NCBI RefSeq assembly: GCF_025447595.1
Contig: NZ_JAOEJU010000010.1
Coordinates: 1 to 64,000 of the forward strand
DNA length: 64,000 nt
Source of the DNA: Pseudomonas koreensis
GTDB taxonomy: Bacteria; Pseudomonadota; Gammaproteobacteria; Pseudomonadales; Pseudomonadaceae
Direction: 5' to 3'
Shown: positions 1 to 7,919 of the stretch, one piece after another
How positions within the stretch are numbered: position 1 is the stretch's first letter
Layout of the letters: each line of letters opens with the position of its first letter
Program-made: the position numbers and the translations under genes
The notes under the pieces: model-generated
Database searches by the model: none
What the model was told of the DNA's origin: nothing
What the model saw: only the letters and a program-made list of their open reading frames with translations

Positions 1-6
1 GACTAG

Positions 7-39
7 TCGTCGGCAGCGTCAGATGTGTATAAGAGACAG
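7..39 (+). other. Nextera transposase adapter (sequencing artefact)
   Basis: The 33 bases match the Illumina Nextera read-1 adapter, beginning TCGTCGGCAGCGTC and ending with the 19-bp mosaic end ...AAGAGACAG. This is library DNA left at a contig end. Bases 1-6 are probably also non-genomic. Genomic sequence begins at about position 40. Confidence 0.97.
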
Positions 40-439
40 CGGCGGTAACGGCGGTAACGGCGGCAGTCACGGTGGCAGCGGCAGTGGCGGCAACAGCGGC
101 AGTGGCGGCGGCAACAGTGGCCACAGCGGCAGCGACCACGGTTCGGGCCATTCCGGCAACACGGCGTCTTCGGGCCGCAACGGCACTCACTCCGAACCAG
201 GTGACGACCACGGCGTGCATCGTGCCGGCGAAATCGGTGATGACCATGGCGTGCATCGCGCTGGTGAAATCGGTGACGACCATGGCGTACACCGCGCTGG
301 TGAAATCGGTGATGACCATGGCGTACATCGCGCCGGCGAAATCGGTGATGACCGAGGCCTGCATGCCGCGGGCGAGCCCGGTGATGATCGCGGCGTACAT
401 GTCGGTGGCGAGCCTGGCGATGACAAGCGCGCCAACTGA
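40..439 (+). CDS. Gly/Ser-rich protein with 12-residue tandem repeats, 5'-truncated
   Basis: This is the C-terminal part of an open frame whose true start lies beyond the contig end; the only upstream ATG (position 23) is inside the sequencing adapter. The visible protein has a Gly/Ser/Asn-rich stretch of about 50 residues. Five full repeats of the type GDDHGVHRAGEI follow, then a diverged copy and a partial one, and the frame stops at 437-439. Asp, His and Gly recur at fixed places in each unit, which could bind metal, but that is inference. I do not recognise a named family. A REPIN follows 22 bp after the stop. Confidence 0.6.
194..439 (+). repeat. 36-bp in-frame tandem repeats
   Basis: Contiguous 36-bp units start at 194, 230, 266, 302, 338 and 374, with a partial unit at 410-439. 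Units 2-4 are nearly identical; units 5 and 6 have diverged. There are no spacers. The frame is kept, giving the 12-residue protein repeat. Confidence 0.9.
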
Positions 440-460
440 CTCACGTTGAAACACACCACC

Positions 461-550
461 TGTGGGAGCGAGCTTGCTCGCGAAGGCGTCGGCACACACA
501 ACCTCTTCGCTGGCAGACAGAAAGCTTTCGCGAGCAAGCTCGCTCCCACA
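461..550. repeat. REPIN (inverted pair of REP sequences)
   Basis: Two inverted REP copies, TGTGGGAGCGAGCTTGCTCG at 461 and its complement ending at 550, flank about 42 bp. This is the usual REPIN layout of fluorescent pseudomonads. It lies between convergent genes. Confidence 0.9.
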
Positions 551-577
551 GTTATCGGCTACTGAGTCTTTGAGCGG

Positions 578-1477
578 CTACAAAATCGCTTGTGCCTTAT
601 CCAGCCGCTCACGCAAAAACTCGATCAACGCCTGCACCGGCCGCGACGCCTGACGATGCTGCGGATACACCGCCGACAGCGTCAGCGGCTCCGGGCGAAA
701 CTCATCCAGCACCGGCACCAGCCGCCCTTCCTTCAGCGCAGCGCCGACAATGAACGTCGGCAAATAGGTAATCCCCATCCCCGCCACCGCCGCATCCCGC
801 AGCAATTCGCCGTTGTTGACCCGCATCCGCCCGGTGACATTCACCAGCAGCGGCTTGCCCTGCCCCGCGTTGAACCGCCATTGCACTGAACGTCCGTGCC
901 CGTACGGCAGACAGTCATGCTCAAGCAAATCCTCCGGTTTCAGCGGTGTACCGCGTTCGGACAGATACGCGGGACTGGCGCAGTAAACCCGTTCGATGGA
1001 CGCTATGCGTCGGGCGATCAGGGTCGAGTCCTCCAGCACACCGATGCGCAGCGCCAGGTCGTAGCCCTCACCCAGCAGATCCACCGGCCGATCACTCAGG
1101 TCCACTTCCACCGTGACCTCGCGATAACGCTGCAGAAACGGCGGCAGCAGGCAGCCCAGATGCGCCAGCGCAAACGACAGCGGCGCACTCACGCGAATCG
1201 CCCCGCGCGGCTCGGCGGTCTGCCCGGCGATGCCCTGCTCTACCGATTCCACCTCACCAAGCAACCGTAGCGCCGATTCGTAATAGCTCTGGCCCAGAGG
1301 TGTGACATCCAACCGTCGGGTTGAGCGGTTGAGTAGTCGCACACCGAGGCGCTCCTCCAGCTGCATCAAGCGTCGGCTGACGAACTGTTTGGACAGGCCC
1401 AACTGATCGGCCGCCGCCGTGAAGCTGCCGGAGTCCATCACCTGGCAAAAAATACGCATGTCTTCGAACGGGTTCAT
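578..1477 (-). CDS. LysR family transcriptional regulator
   Basis: This 299-residue protein has an N-terminal winged HTH (about residues 1-60, with AAADQLGLSKQFVSRRLMQLE as the helix-turn-helix) and a LysR substrate-binding domain. The start at 1477 (MNPFEDM) places the HTH at the expected distance from the N-terminus; an upstream in-frame extension to 1534 has no family support. The gene is divergent from the secreted esterase gene at 1640, 162 bp away, which makes that gene its likely target. TTGACAGTCAA, a short inverted repeat, lies in the gap at 1491-1501. The effector is unknown. Confidence 0.9.
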   Translation of the reverse strand: MNPFEDMRIFCQVMDSGSFTAAADQLGLSKQFVSRRLMQLEERLGVRLLNRSTRRLDVTPLGQSYYESALRLLGEVESVEQGIAGQTAEPRGAIRVSAPLSFALAHLGCLLPPFLQRYREVTVEVDLSDRPVDLLGEGYDLALRIGVLEDSTLIARRIASIERVYCASPAYLSERGTPLKPEDLLEHDCLPYGHGRSVQWRFNAGQGKPLLVNVTGRMRVNNGELLRDAAVAGMGITYLPTFIVGAALKEGRLVPVLDEFRPEPLTLSAVYPQHRQASRPVQALIEFLRERLDKAQAIL

Positions 1478-1639
1478 TGTCACTCTCTGGTTGACAGTCA
1501 AACGCTTTATAGCCGCTTTTTCACTTTCCGGCATCTCTTTAATCTGTGCTCACGGTGTTGCTGAGGCCTGAAGCCCAGCGCCACAGCAGCCCGATCCCAA
1601 GGCATACAAAAACTCAAACGACTTAAAAAGGAATTGCAC

Positions 1640-2656
1640 ATGAACATCAAGAAAACCCTCGCCGCTTCCCTCCTCGCCCTGTCCATCGGCAACGCATTCG
1701 CCGCTGAAGGCACTGGCGTCGAACACAACACCCAGGCCTTCCTCGACGCCCTCGCCGCCGGTGGTGGCAAACCGCTGGAGCAACTGAGCCCGAAAGACGC
1801 CCGTGCGGTGCTGACCGGCGCCCAGGCTTCGGTGAAGGTTGACCTGTCCGGCGTTGAAGTCAGCGACAAGGCGATCAAGGTCGATGGCCAGACCATCAAC
1901 CTGAAAGTGGTGCGTCCGGCCAAGGTCAAGGGCGAGCTGCCGGTGTTCATGTTCTTCCACGGTGGCGGCTGGGTGCTGGGTGACTTCCCGACGCACCAAC
2001 GCCTGATCCGTGATCTGGTGGTGGGCTCTGGCGCGGTTGCGGTGTATGTCGATTACACGCCGTCGCCGGAAGCGCAGTACCCGACCGCGATCAATCAGGC
2101 TTACGCGGCAACCAAATGGGTGGCCGAGCACGGCAAGGACATCGGGGTCGACGGCAAGCGTCTGGCGGTGGCCGGCAACAGCGTCGGCGGCAACATGGCG
2201 GCGGTCGTGGCACTGATGGCCAAGGAACAGAAAACCCCGGCCCTGCGCTTCCAGTTGCTGATGTGGCCGGTGACCAACGCCGGGTTCGATAATGGCTCGT
2301 ACCAGCAATTCGCCGAAGGGCACTTCCTGACCAAGGGCATGATGCAGTGGTTCTGGGACAACTACACCACCAATCCGGCCGAGCGTGCACAGATCCATGC
2401 GTCTCCGCTCAACGCCAGCGCCGAACAGCTCAAGGGCCTGCCCGCTGCGCTGGTGCAGACCGCCGAGTTCGACGTGCTGCGTGACGAAGGCGAAGGCTAC
2501 GCCCGCCACCTCGACGCCGCCGGTGTGCCGGTGACCTCGGTGCGCTACAACGGGATGATTCACGACTTCGGCCTGCTCAACCCGCTGAACGGGATTCCTG
2601 AAGTGAAAGCCGCCGTGCGCCAGGCCGCGGCGGAACTCAAGACCCATCTGAACTGA
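1640..2656 (+). CDS. secreted alpha/beta hydrolase (HSL-type esterase/lipase)
   Basis: This 338-residue protein starts with a Sec signal peptide (MNIKKTLAASLLALSIGNAFA), so it should be exported. The HGGGW oxyanion motif is at residues 107-111 and the nucleophile elbow GNSVG is at 179-183 (Ser181). A late MIHDFG motif supplies the probable catalytic His. This set is typical of the hormone-sensitive-lipase branch (alpha/beta hydrolase fold 3), which cleaves short-chain esters; the substrate is not predictable. The ATG at 1640 has an AAGGA ribosome site 7 bp upstream. A strong terminator follows the stop. Confidence 0.88.
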   Translation: MNIKKTLAASLLALSIGNAFAAEGTGVEHNTQAFLDALAAGGGKPLEQLSPKDARAVLTGAQASVKVDLSGVEVSDKAIKVDGQTINLKVVRPAKVKGELPVFMFFHGGGWVLGDFPTHQRLIRDLVVGSGAVAVYVDYTPSPEAQYPTAINQAYAATKWVAEHGKDIGVDGKRLAVAGNSVGGNMAAVVALMAKEQKTPALRFQLLMWPVTNAGFDNGSYQQFAEGHFLTKGMMQWFWDNYTTNPAERAQIHASPLNASAEQLKGLPAALVQTAEFDVLRDEGEGYARHLDAAGVPVTSVRYNGMIHDFGLLNPLNGIPEVKAAVRQAAAELKTHLN

Positions 2657-2667
2657 GTGCAACCCCT

Positions 2668-2698
2668 CGCCACACCTTCGGGTGTGGCGTTTTCTTTT
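2668..2698 (+). terminator. rho-independent terminator of the esterase gene
   Basis: A 9-bp stem CGCCACACC / GGTGTGGCG with a TTCG loop is followed by TTTTCTTTT. It sits between the esterase stop and the start of the channel gene 21 bp downstream. Confidence 0.92.
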
Positions 2699-2719
2699 GT
2701 GCCCGCCGGAGTTCATCCC

Positions 2720-4147
2720 ATGAGCCTTTTTTCTGCCCACCTGCTGTCCTGGAGCGCCCTGCTGCTGGTGCTCGATACCCTGCTCTGGCACCTCGCGCCG
2801 TTCCGCCACCGCGCTCCGAGGGTTGGTGTGCGACTGGTGCTGTTTCTGTCCTTCAACGCGCTGGCCATCAACGCCGGTGTCAGCCCGTTGCAGGCGCCAG
2901 TGTTCGCCGATGACCCGGTGGCGCAACTCGGGGCGACGGCACTGGGGATTCTCTGGTGGCTGTACGCCGCGCGGGTGCTGACCGAAGTCATCGGCCTGAT
3001 CCTGATGCGCCGCATCGGCCACAGCGGCCGTCTGCTGCAGGACGTGATCGGCGCGCTGGTGTTTCTGGCGGCCATCGTTGCAGCCGCCGGTTATGTGCTG
3101 GATCTGCCGGTCAAAGGCCTGCTTGCGACCTCCGGCGTGGTGGCCATCGTCATCGGTCTGGCGCTGCAAAGCACCTTGGCCGACGTGTTTTCCGGCATCG
3201 TGCTCAACACCACCAAGCCGTATCAGGTCGACGATCTGGTGGTCATCGACGGCGTCGAAGGCAAGGTGCTCGACATCAACTGGCGCGCCACGCACCTGCT
3301 GACCAGCACCGGCACCCTGGCCGTGGTGCCGAACTCGGTGGCGGCCAAGGCCAAGATCGTCAACCTCAGCCGCCCGAACAACCTGCACGGCGTATCGATC
3401 AGCATCAAGGTGCCGAACCACATCCGCCCGCGCCGGGTGCTTGATGCACTCGACCGCACGTTGCAAGGCAGCAGCAGCCTGTTGCTCTCGCCTGCGCCTA
3501 AAGTGGTGCTGAAAGAGGCCGGCGAAGAAATGTCGGAATACGTAGCCAGTGGGTTCATCGCCGAACTGGGCAAGAAAAGCGAAGTGCGTAATCAACTGTT
3601 CGACCTCGCCCACCGCCATCTCGAAGCAGCCGGCATCTCGCGGCACCCGGACGGCGTGATCGAACCTTCGACCCGCGCTCGCGCGTTGCTCGATGAAGTA
3701 AAAATCTTCCGCTCGTTGAGTCATGAAGAACGGGATCGCCTCGCCGAATCGATGGTCGCGCAGCAATACAGCGCCGGGCAGGTAGTGCTTGATCTGGAGG
3801 AAGTGCCGGACAGTCTGTTCGTGATCGCCACCGGCGTGGTCAGCGCCAGCGTGCCGGACGGCAATGGATTCACCGAGGCCGGACGCATGGGGCCGAGTGA
3901 GGTGATGGGTGAGCAGAGCATCCTGGCCGATACGCCTTCGCAGGCGACATTCACCGCGCTGACGTCGTCGATCATTTATCGCCTCGACAAGAACCTGACT
4001 CGCCAGTGCATGGAACAGCGCAGTGAAGTGGGTCGGGCGTTGAATAAACTGCAGGCGGTAAGGCAGCAGAACAGTCGGATGGCGTTGATGGCCAAGCCTG
4101 CACCAGTGAGGAAAGGTGGATTCCTGGGCTGGTTGCAAAAACGCTGA
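2720..4147 (+). CDS. mechanosensitive channel (MscS) with C-terminal cyclic-nucleotide-binding domain
   Basis: This 475-residue inner-membrane protein has about four hydrophobic segments in residues 1-150. An MscS pore/beta domain follows (LATSGVVAIVIGLALQSTLA, then VDDLVVIDGVEGKVLDINWR). A C-terminal CAP-ED/cNMP-binding domain covers about residues 330-450, with FVIATGVVSASV and MGPSEVMGEQSIL as the phosphate-binding cassette. The cNMP domain implies gating or modulation by a nucleotide as well as tension; this architecture is known in some MscS homologues. The start at 2720 has GGAG 8 bp upstream. Because a terminator ends at 2698, it may have its own promoter or depend on read-through. Confidence 0.9.
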   Translation: MSLFSAHLLSWSALLLVLDTLLWHLAPFRHRAPRVGVRLVLFLSFNALAINAGVSPLQAPVFADDPVAQLGATALGILWWLYAARVLTEVIGLILMRRIGHSGRLLQDVIGALVFLAAIVAAAGYVLDLPVKGLLATSGVVAIVIGLALQSTLADVFSGIVLNTTKPYQVDDLVVIDGVEGKVLDINWRATHLLTSTGTLAVVPNSVAAKAKIVNLSRPNNLHGVSISIKVPNHIRPRRVLDALDRTLQGSSSLLLSPAPKVVLKEAGEEMSEYVASGFIAELGKKSEVRNQLFDLAHRHLEAAGISRHPDGVIEPSTRARALLDEVKIFRSLSHEERDRLAESMVAQQYSAGQVVLDLEEVPDSLFVIATGVVSASVPDGNGFTEAGRMGPSEVMGEQSILADTPSQATFTALTSSIIYRLDKNLTRQCMEQRSEVGRALNKLQAVRQQNSRMALMAKPAPVRKGGFLGWLQKR

Positions 4148-4167
4148 GCCCTTTTCAGAAGACAAAA

Positions 4168-4194
4168 AGAGGCCCGCCACTTTGGCGGGCCTCT
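4168..4194. terminator. bidirectional terminator
   Basis: A 12-bp stem AGAGGCCCGCCA / TGGCGGGCCTCT has a CTT loop. The A-run on its left gives a U-run for the minus-strand transcript ending with ycaC. It serves the channel gene more weakly. Confidence 0.88.
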
Positions 4195-4205
4195 TCGTTA
4201 CAAGC

Positions 4206-4832
4206 TTACTTGGCAGTGAACTTGGTATAGCTGTTGATCAGGTTGCGATAGTTCGGCAGACGCTGGGACAGCAGATTCGCCAGGCCTTCCATGTCGTTGC
4301 GCCAGTCGACTTGCAGCTCGCAAGCCACGGCGAACCAGTTCAGCAGGTGTGCGCCGGCAGCCGACATACGCGCCCAGGCAGCCTGCTGCACGGTGGTGTT
4401 GAAGGTGCCGGAAGCGTCGGTCACCACGAACACTTCGAAGCCTTCAGCGATGGCCGACAGGGTCGGGAACGCTACGCAAACATCAGTCACCACACCGGCG
4501 ATGATCAGTTGCTTGCGGCCGGTGGCCTTGATGGCCTTGACGAAGTCTTCGTTGTCCCAGGCATTGATCTGGCCAGGACGGGCAATGAACGGTGCGTCCG
4601 GGAATTGCTCTTTCAGCTCAGGCACGATCGGGCCGTTCGGGCCGCTGTCGAAACTGGTGGTGAGGATGGTTGGCAGGTTGAAGAACTTGGCGATGTCGCC
4701 CAGTGCCAGCACGTTGTTCTTGAACTCGTTCGGCGAGAAATCCTGCACCAGCGAGATCAGACCGGTCTGGTGGTCGACCAACAGCACAACGGCATCGTCT
4801 TTGTTCAGGCGGCTGTAAGGAACGTTGCTCAT
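4206..4832 (-). CDS. ycaC: YcaC-like isochorismatase-family hydrolase
   Basis: This 208-residue protein has the same length as Escherichia coli YcaC and resembles it along its whole length (LLVDHQTGL, NLPTILTTSF, GPNGPIVPEL, INAWDNEDF, VVTDVCVAF). The cysteine-hydrolase signature is present, with Asp20 and nucleophile Cys119. YcaC proteins form octameric rings; their substrate is not established. The gene is last in the minus-strand operon with the amidohydrolase, monooxygenase-like and doxX genes. The start at 4832 follows GAGGAGTTTCAC. Confidence 0.93.
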   Translation of the reverse strand: MSNVPYSRLNKDDAVVLLVDHQTGLISLVQDFSPNEFKNNVLALGDIAKFFNLPTILTTSFDSGPNGPIVPELKEQFPDAPFIARPGQINAWDNEDFVKAIKATGRKQLIIAGVVTDVCVAFPTLSAIAEGFEVFVVTDASGTFNTTVQQAAWARMSAAGAHLLNWFAVACELQVDWRNDMEGLANLLSQRLPNYRNLINSYTKFTAK

Positions 4833-4864
4833 GTGAAACTCCTCGATGGATGGGTTTTGCGGGG

Positions 4865-4893
4865 AGCGCCGGTCACGACGACCGGCGCTTTTT
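4865..4893 (+). terminator. intercistronic stem-loop with U-run on the plus strand
   Basis: A 10-bp stem AGCGCCGGTC / GACCGGCGCT is followed on the plus strand by TTTTT. It lies between two minus-strand genes, so it faces the wrong way to end their operon. It may block antisense transcription or protect mRNA ends. Confidence 0.6.
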
Positions 4894-4901
4894 CAACGGA
4901 A

Positions 4902-6740
4902 TCAGAAAGCGAAGCAGGAACAGCCGAACGCGCCCCAGAAACCGGCGAAGTCGCTGACCGGTGCGTTCGACAGACGGGCCTTTTCATGGCTGTGCGAGTG
5001 CACACCACACGGACCGCTGCACTGATGCACCTGGGCCTGCAACGGCGAATTCGGGCGCCAGTGACCCGGGACTTTCACTACCGGCGACCAGTCCGGCAGT
5101 ACCGGCACGCTGGCCGGGCCGAGTTTTTCGAAGTCGCCGGCGGCGTACACGATCTTGCCGCCGACCACGGTCAGTACCGACTCGATCCACTTGATTGCTT
5201 CTTCCTCGACACTGAAGAAGTCCGCGCTCAGTGCCGCCAGGTCCGCCAGTTGCCCGACTCTGATCTGGCCCTTCTTGCCCTGCTCGGACGAGAACCAGGC
5301 GCTGCCGTGGGTGAACAGTTCCAGCGCGGTGGTGCGTGGCAAACCTTCTTCGTACAGCGCCAGACCGCCCACGGTGCGACCGCTGACCATCCAGTACAGC
5401 GAAGTCCACGGGTTGTAGCTGGAAACCCGAGTGGCGTCGGTGCCGGCGCCGACCGGTACGCCTTCGGCAAGCATGCGTTTGATCGGTGGCGTGGCTTCGG
5501 CGGCTTGCTTGCCATAGCGGTCGACGAAGTATTCGCCCTGGAACGCCATCCGGTCCTGAATCGCGATACCACCACCCAGCGCCCTCACCCGCTCGATGTT
5601 CTGCGGGGTGATGGTTTCGGCGTGGTCAAAGAACCACGGCAAACCGTTGAACGGAATGTCGCGATTGACCTTCTCGAACACATCGAGCATGCGGCTGATC
5701 GATTCGTTGTAGGTGGCGTGCAGACGGAACGGCCAGCGCTGTTCGACCAGGTGGCGCACCACCGGCTCCAGCTCCTGTTCCATGGTCTGCGGCAAGTCCG
5801 GGCGCGGTTCGAGGAAGTCTTCGAAGTCCGCTGCCGAGAACACCAGCATCTCGCCGGCGCCGTTGTGGCGCAGGAAGTCATCGCCCTGATGCAACTTGAC
5901 GCTGCCGGTCCAGTTCTGGAAATCGGTCAGCTCTTCTTTCGGCTTCTGGGTGAACAGGTTGTAGGCGATGCGCACGGTCAACTGGTCGTCTTTTGCCAGT
6001 TGTTCGATCACCTGATAATCGTCCGGGTAGTTCTGGAAACCACCGCCGGCATCGATGGCGCTGGTCAGGCCGAGGCGATTGAGTTCGCGCATGAACTGGC
6101 GGGTCGAGTTGACCTGATATTCCAGCGGCAGCTTCGGCCCCTTGGCCAGCGTCGAGTACAGAATCATCGCGTTCGGCCGCGCCACCAGCATGCCGGTCGG
6201 GTTGCCGTTGGCATCACGCACGATCTCGCCGCCCGGCGGGTTCGGCGTGTCGCGGGTGTAGCCGGCGACGCGCAACGCGGCGCGGTTAAGCAGCGCGCGG
6301 TCGTACAGGTGCAGGATGAATACCGGGGTGTCCGGCGCTGCCTGGTTGATTTCTTCGAGGGTCGGCATGCGCTTTTCGGCGAACTGGAATTCGTTCCAGC
6401 CACCGACCACGCGCACCCATTGCGGGGTCGGTGTACGGTCGGCCTGATCCTTGAGCATGCGCAGCGCATCGGCCAGCGACGGCACGCCTTCCCAGCGCAG
6501 TTCGAGGTTGTAGTTCAGACCGCCACGAATCAGGTGCAAGTGCGAGTCGTTGAGGCCGGGAATCACGCAGCTACCCTTGAGGTCGACCACTTGAGTGCCG
6601 GCACCTTTGAGCGCCATTGCCTCGGCATCGTTACCGACGGCGACGAAGCGCCCGTCCTTGATCGCCACGGCGCTGGCGAGCGGTTTTTCGCGGTCTACCG
6701 TATGAAATTGGCCATTGAAAAGAATCAGATCGGCGTTCAT
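4902..6740 (-). CDS. YtcJ-like amidohydrolase (amidohydrolase family 3)
   Basis: This 612-residue metal-dependent hydrolase of the urease/amidohydrolase superfamily has the N-terminal beta-sandwich (ADLILFNGQFHTVD), the metal motif GLNDSHLHL near residue 60, a long TIM barrel, and the C-terminal repeat of the sandwich (VGQLADLAALSADFF). Family members hydrolyse C-N bonds in amides or formamides; the substrate here is unknown. After about residue 560 there is a His/Cys-rich tail (CSGPCGVHSHSH, then FGCSCFAF at the very end) that the catalytic fold does not need. The start has AAGGAACTGCG upstream. It is the third gene of the doxX operon. Confidence 0.88.
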   Translation of the reverse strand: MNADLILFNGQFHTVDREKPLASAVAIKDGRFVAVGNDAEAMALKGAGTQVVDLKGSCVIPGLNDSHLHLIRGGLNYNLELRWEGVPSLADALRMLKDQADRTPTPQWVRVVGGWNEFQFAEKRMPTLEEINQAAPDTPVFILHLYDRALLNRAALRVAGYTRDTPNPPGGEIVRDANGNPTGMLVARPNAMILYSTLAKGPKLPLEYQVNSTRQFMRELNRLGLTSAIDAGGGFQNYPDDYQVIEQLAKDDQLTVRIAYNLFTQKPKEELTDFQNWTGSVKLHQGDDFLRHNGAGEMLVFSAADFEDFLEPRPDLPQTMEQELEPVVRHLVEQRWPFRLHATYNESISRMLDVFEKVNRDIPFNGLPWFFDHAETITPQNIERVRALGGGIAIQDRMAFQGEYFVDRYGKQAAEATPPIKRMLAEGVPVGAGTDATRVSSYNPWTSLYWMVSGRTVGGLALYEEGLPRTTALELFTHGSAWFSSEQGKKGQIRVGQLADLAALSADFFSVEEEAIKWIESVLTVVGGKIVYAAGDFEKLGPASVPVLPDWSPVVKVPGHWRPNSPLQAQVHQCSGPCGVHSHSHEKARLSNAPVSDFAGFWGAFGCSCFAF

Positions 6741-6785
6741 CGCAGTTCCTTCGAGATAAGTGAAACGGAGCCCGGATCCGCCGCT

Positions 6786-7412
6786 TCAGCGCGGCTGATT
6801 GGCATTGGATTCGTGGTGTTTGTGTGACTGACCGGCTTCCAGCCACGGCGCGAAAAGACGGGTCACGGGTGGCATGAACACGTAGACCACCGACAGCACG
6901 ATGGTCAGCGTGATCAGGAACGTGGCGACCACGTAGTTGGAAAGAAACGCGTTGAGTTGCAGCAGCGGGCCCCAGATCAACGGCACCAGCAAGGTGTGCG
7001 GCAAAATCACCAGCAGCGTCACCACTGCCTGCTTCCAGCGTGGTGGCGGCGATCCGGCCTCGGCCGTCGGCGTGAACCAGAATTCGTTGGCCACATTGAC
7101 TTCGGTCTGGTCGCCATCGGCGAGCATCGGCGCGGCTTCATCGATCAGCTTCTGACGCTGCGGCGAATCGAGCCAGCGCTGCATGGCGTCGGTCGAGCAA
7201 TAGCGCAGCACGCAGGTGAACAATGCGAGCCCGCCTTGCTGGCTGCGCATCACGTCCACGCCCAAGTGCCCTTCCTCGCGACCCGCCACACTGACGATGT
7301 TGCGCAGCCAGGCTTCGTATGGCTGTTCAAAACCGGCCTTGACCCGATGCTTGACGATCAGCGTCACGGTTTCATCGGCTCCCGGTTTTTTCAGGGACTG
7401 GGTATCAGGCAT
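6786..7412 (-). CDS. antibiotic-biosynthesis-monooxygenase-like domain fused to membrane segments
   Basis: This 208-residue protein has an N-terminal ferredoxin-like ABM domain (about residues 12-105: VTLIVKHRVKAGFEQPYEAW, then GHLGVDVMR). Two transmembrane helices follow at about 128-185 (AVVTLLVILPHTLLVPLIW and VVATFLITLTIVLSVVYVF), and the tail is cytoplasmic and His-rich. This is the usual layout of the ABM/membrane fusion in pseudomonads, whose reaction is unknown. Its ATG at 7412 overlaps the doxX stop by 8 bp (ATGCCTGA), so translation is probably coupled. Confidence 0.85.
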   Translation of the reverse strand: MPDTQSLKKPGADETVTLIVKHRVKAGFEQPYEAWLRNIVSVAGREEGHLGVDVMRSQQGGLALFTCVLRYCSTDAMQRWLDSPQRQKLIDEAAPMLADGDQTEVNVANEFWFTPTAEAGSPPPRWKQAVVTLLVILPHTLLVPLIWGPLLQLNAFLSNYVVATFLITLTIVLSVVYVFMPPVTRLFAPWLEAGQSHKHHESNANQPR

Positions 7413-7821
7413 AACGGAGCACTCCGGGCAAACGAACATTGAGCGCCAGCCGTCCGGGCCCGGCGATCAGAACAGTGGTGAACAGAATCAACAGCAACCA
7501 GCCGAACTGCCCTTCGGCCACACTCCATTGCGGATGCACGAGCAACAGCGCTACCAGCAGCACAAACAGAATAGGCAAGCACGCCAATCTCACCAGTAAC
7601 CCGGCGACGATCAGCAGCGGACAGAGGACTTCGGCGAAGATCGCCAGAATCAAAGTAAGGTGGGCACCGAGGTGGAACGGGTCTTCGATCAGTTGCAACT
7701 GCGCGGTGAAGTCCAGCAGCTTGGGTAAGCCGTGGACGAACAGCAGAAACAATCCGCCAGTGATCCGCAGGAACAGCAGGCCGAGATTTTGCGCATGGTC
7801 ATTGCGTTGTGCCGCGTTCAT
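7405..7821 (-). CDS. DoxX family membrane protein
   Basis: This 138-residue protein has four predicted transmembrane helices and the DoxX/DoxD pattern (GLLFLRITGGLFLLFVHGLPKL). DoxX-like proteins are small quinone- or redox-linked membrane proteins, often encoded beside oxidoreductases. It is the first gene of the four-gene operon doxX - ABM protein - amidohydrolase - ycaC. The ATG at 7821 has AAGGATGG upstream; a possible TTG at 7839 lies inside the inverted repeat and is less likely. A long inverted repeat lies directly upstream and may control the operon. Confidence 0.88.
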   Translation of the reverse strand: MNAAQRNDHAQNLGLLFLRITGGLFLLFVHGLPKLLDFTAQLQLIEDPFHLGAHLTLILAIFAEVLCPLLIVAGLLVRLACLPILFVLLVALLLVHPQWSVAEGQFGWLLLILFTTVLIAGPGRLALNVRLPGVLRYA

Positions 7822-7830
7822 GGGCCCATC

Positions 7831-7872
7831 CTTGATCAATCATTGCAGGGAATAGTGCAACGATTGATCAAG
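7831..7872. promoter_or_regulatory. 17-bp inverted repeat overlapping the doxX ribosome site
   Basis: The arms CTTGATCAATCATTGCA (7831-7847) and TGCAACGATTGATCAAG (7856-7872) match at 16 of 17 positions around an 8-base spacer. On the minus strand the proximal arm ends in the AAG that begins the doxX Shine-Dalgarno AAGGATGG. It could be a DNA operator or an mRNA hairpin that hides the ribosome site. There is no U-run, so a terminator is unlikely. Confidence 0.75.
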
Positions 7873-7919
7873 GGGAAATTGGATGGGTGTGCTCTCTTTG
7901 CTCTGGATCGATCAGGTGA

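Noticed and set aside
194..439. CRISPR-like array because the repeat length is 36 bp
   Set aside because: The units are contiguous with no spacers, stay in frame and encode a protein repeat.
1550..4180. 876-residue minus-strand open frame
   Set aside because: It is an antisense shadow of the esterase and MscS genes; high-GC third positions keep it open and it has no domain.
4116..6827. 903-residue plus-strand open frame
   Set aside because: It is antisense to ycaC and the amidohydrolase gene, both well supported, and has no recognisable protein features.
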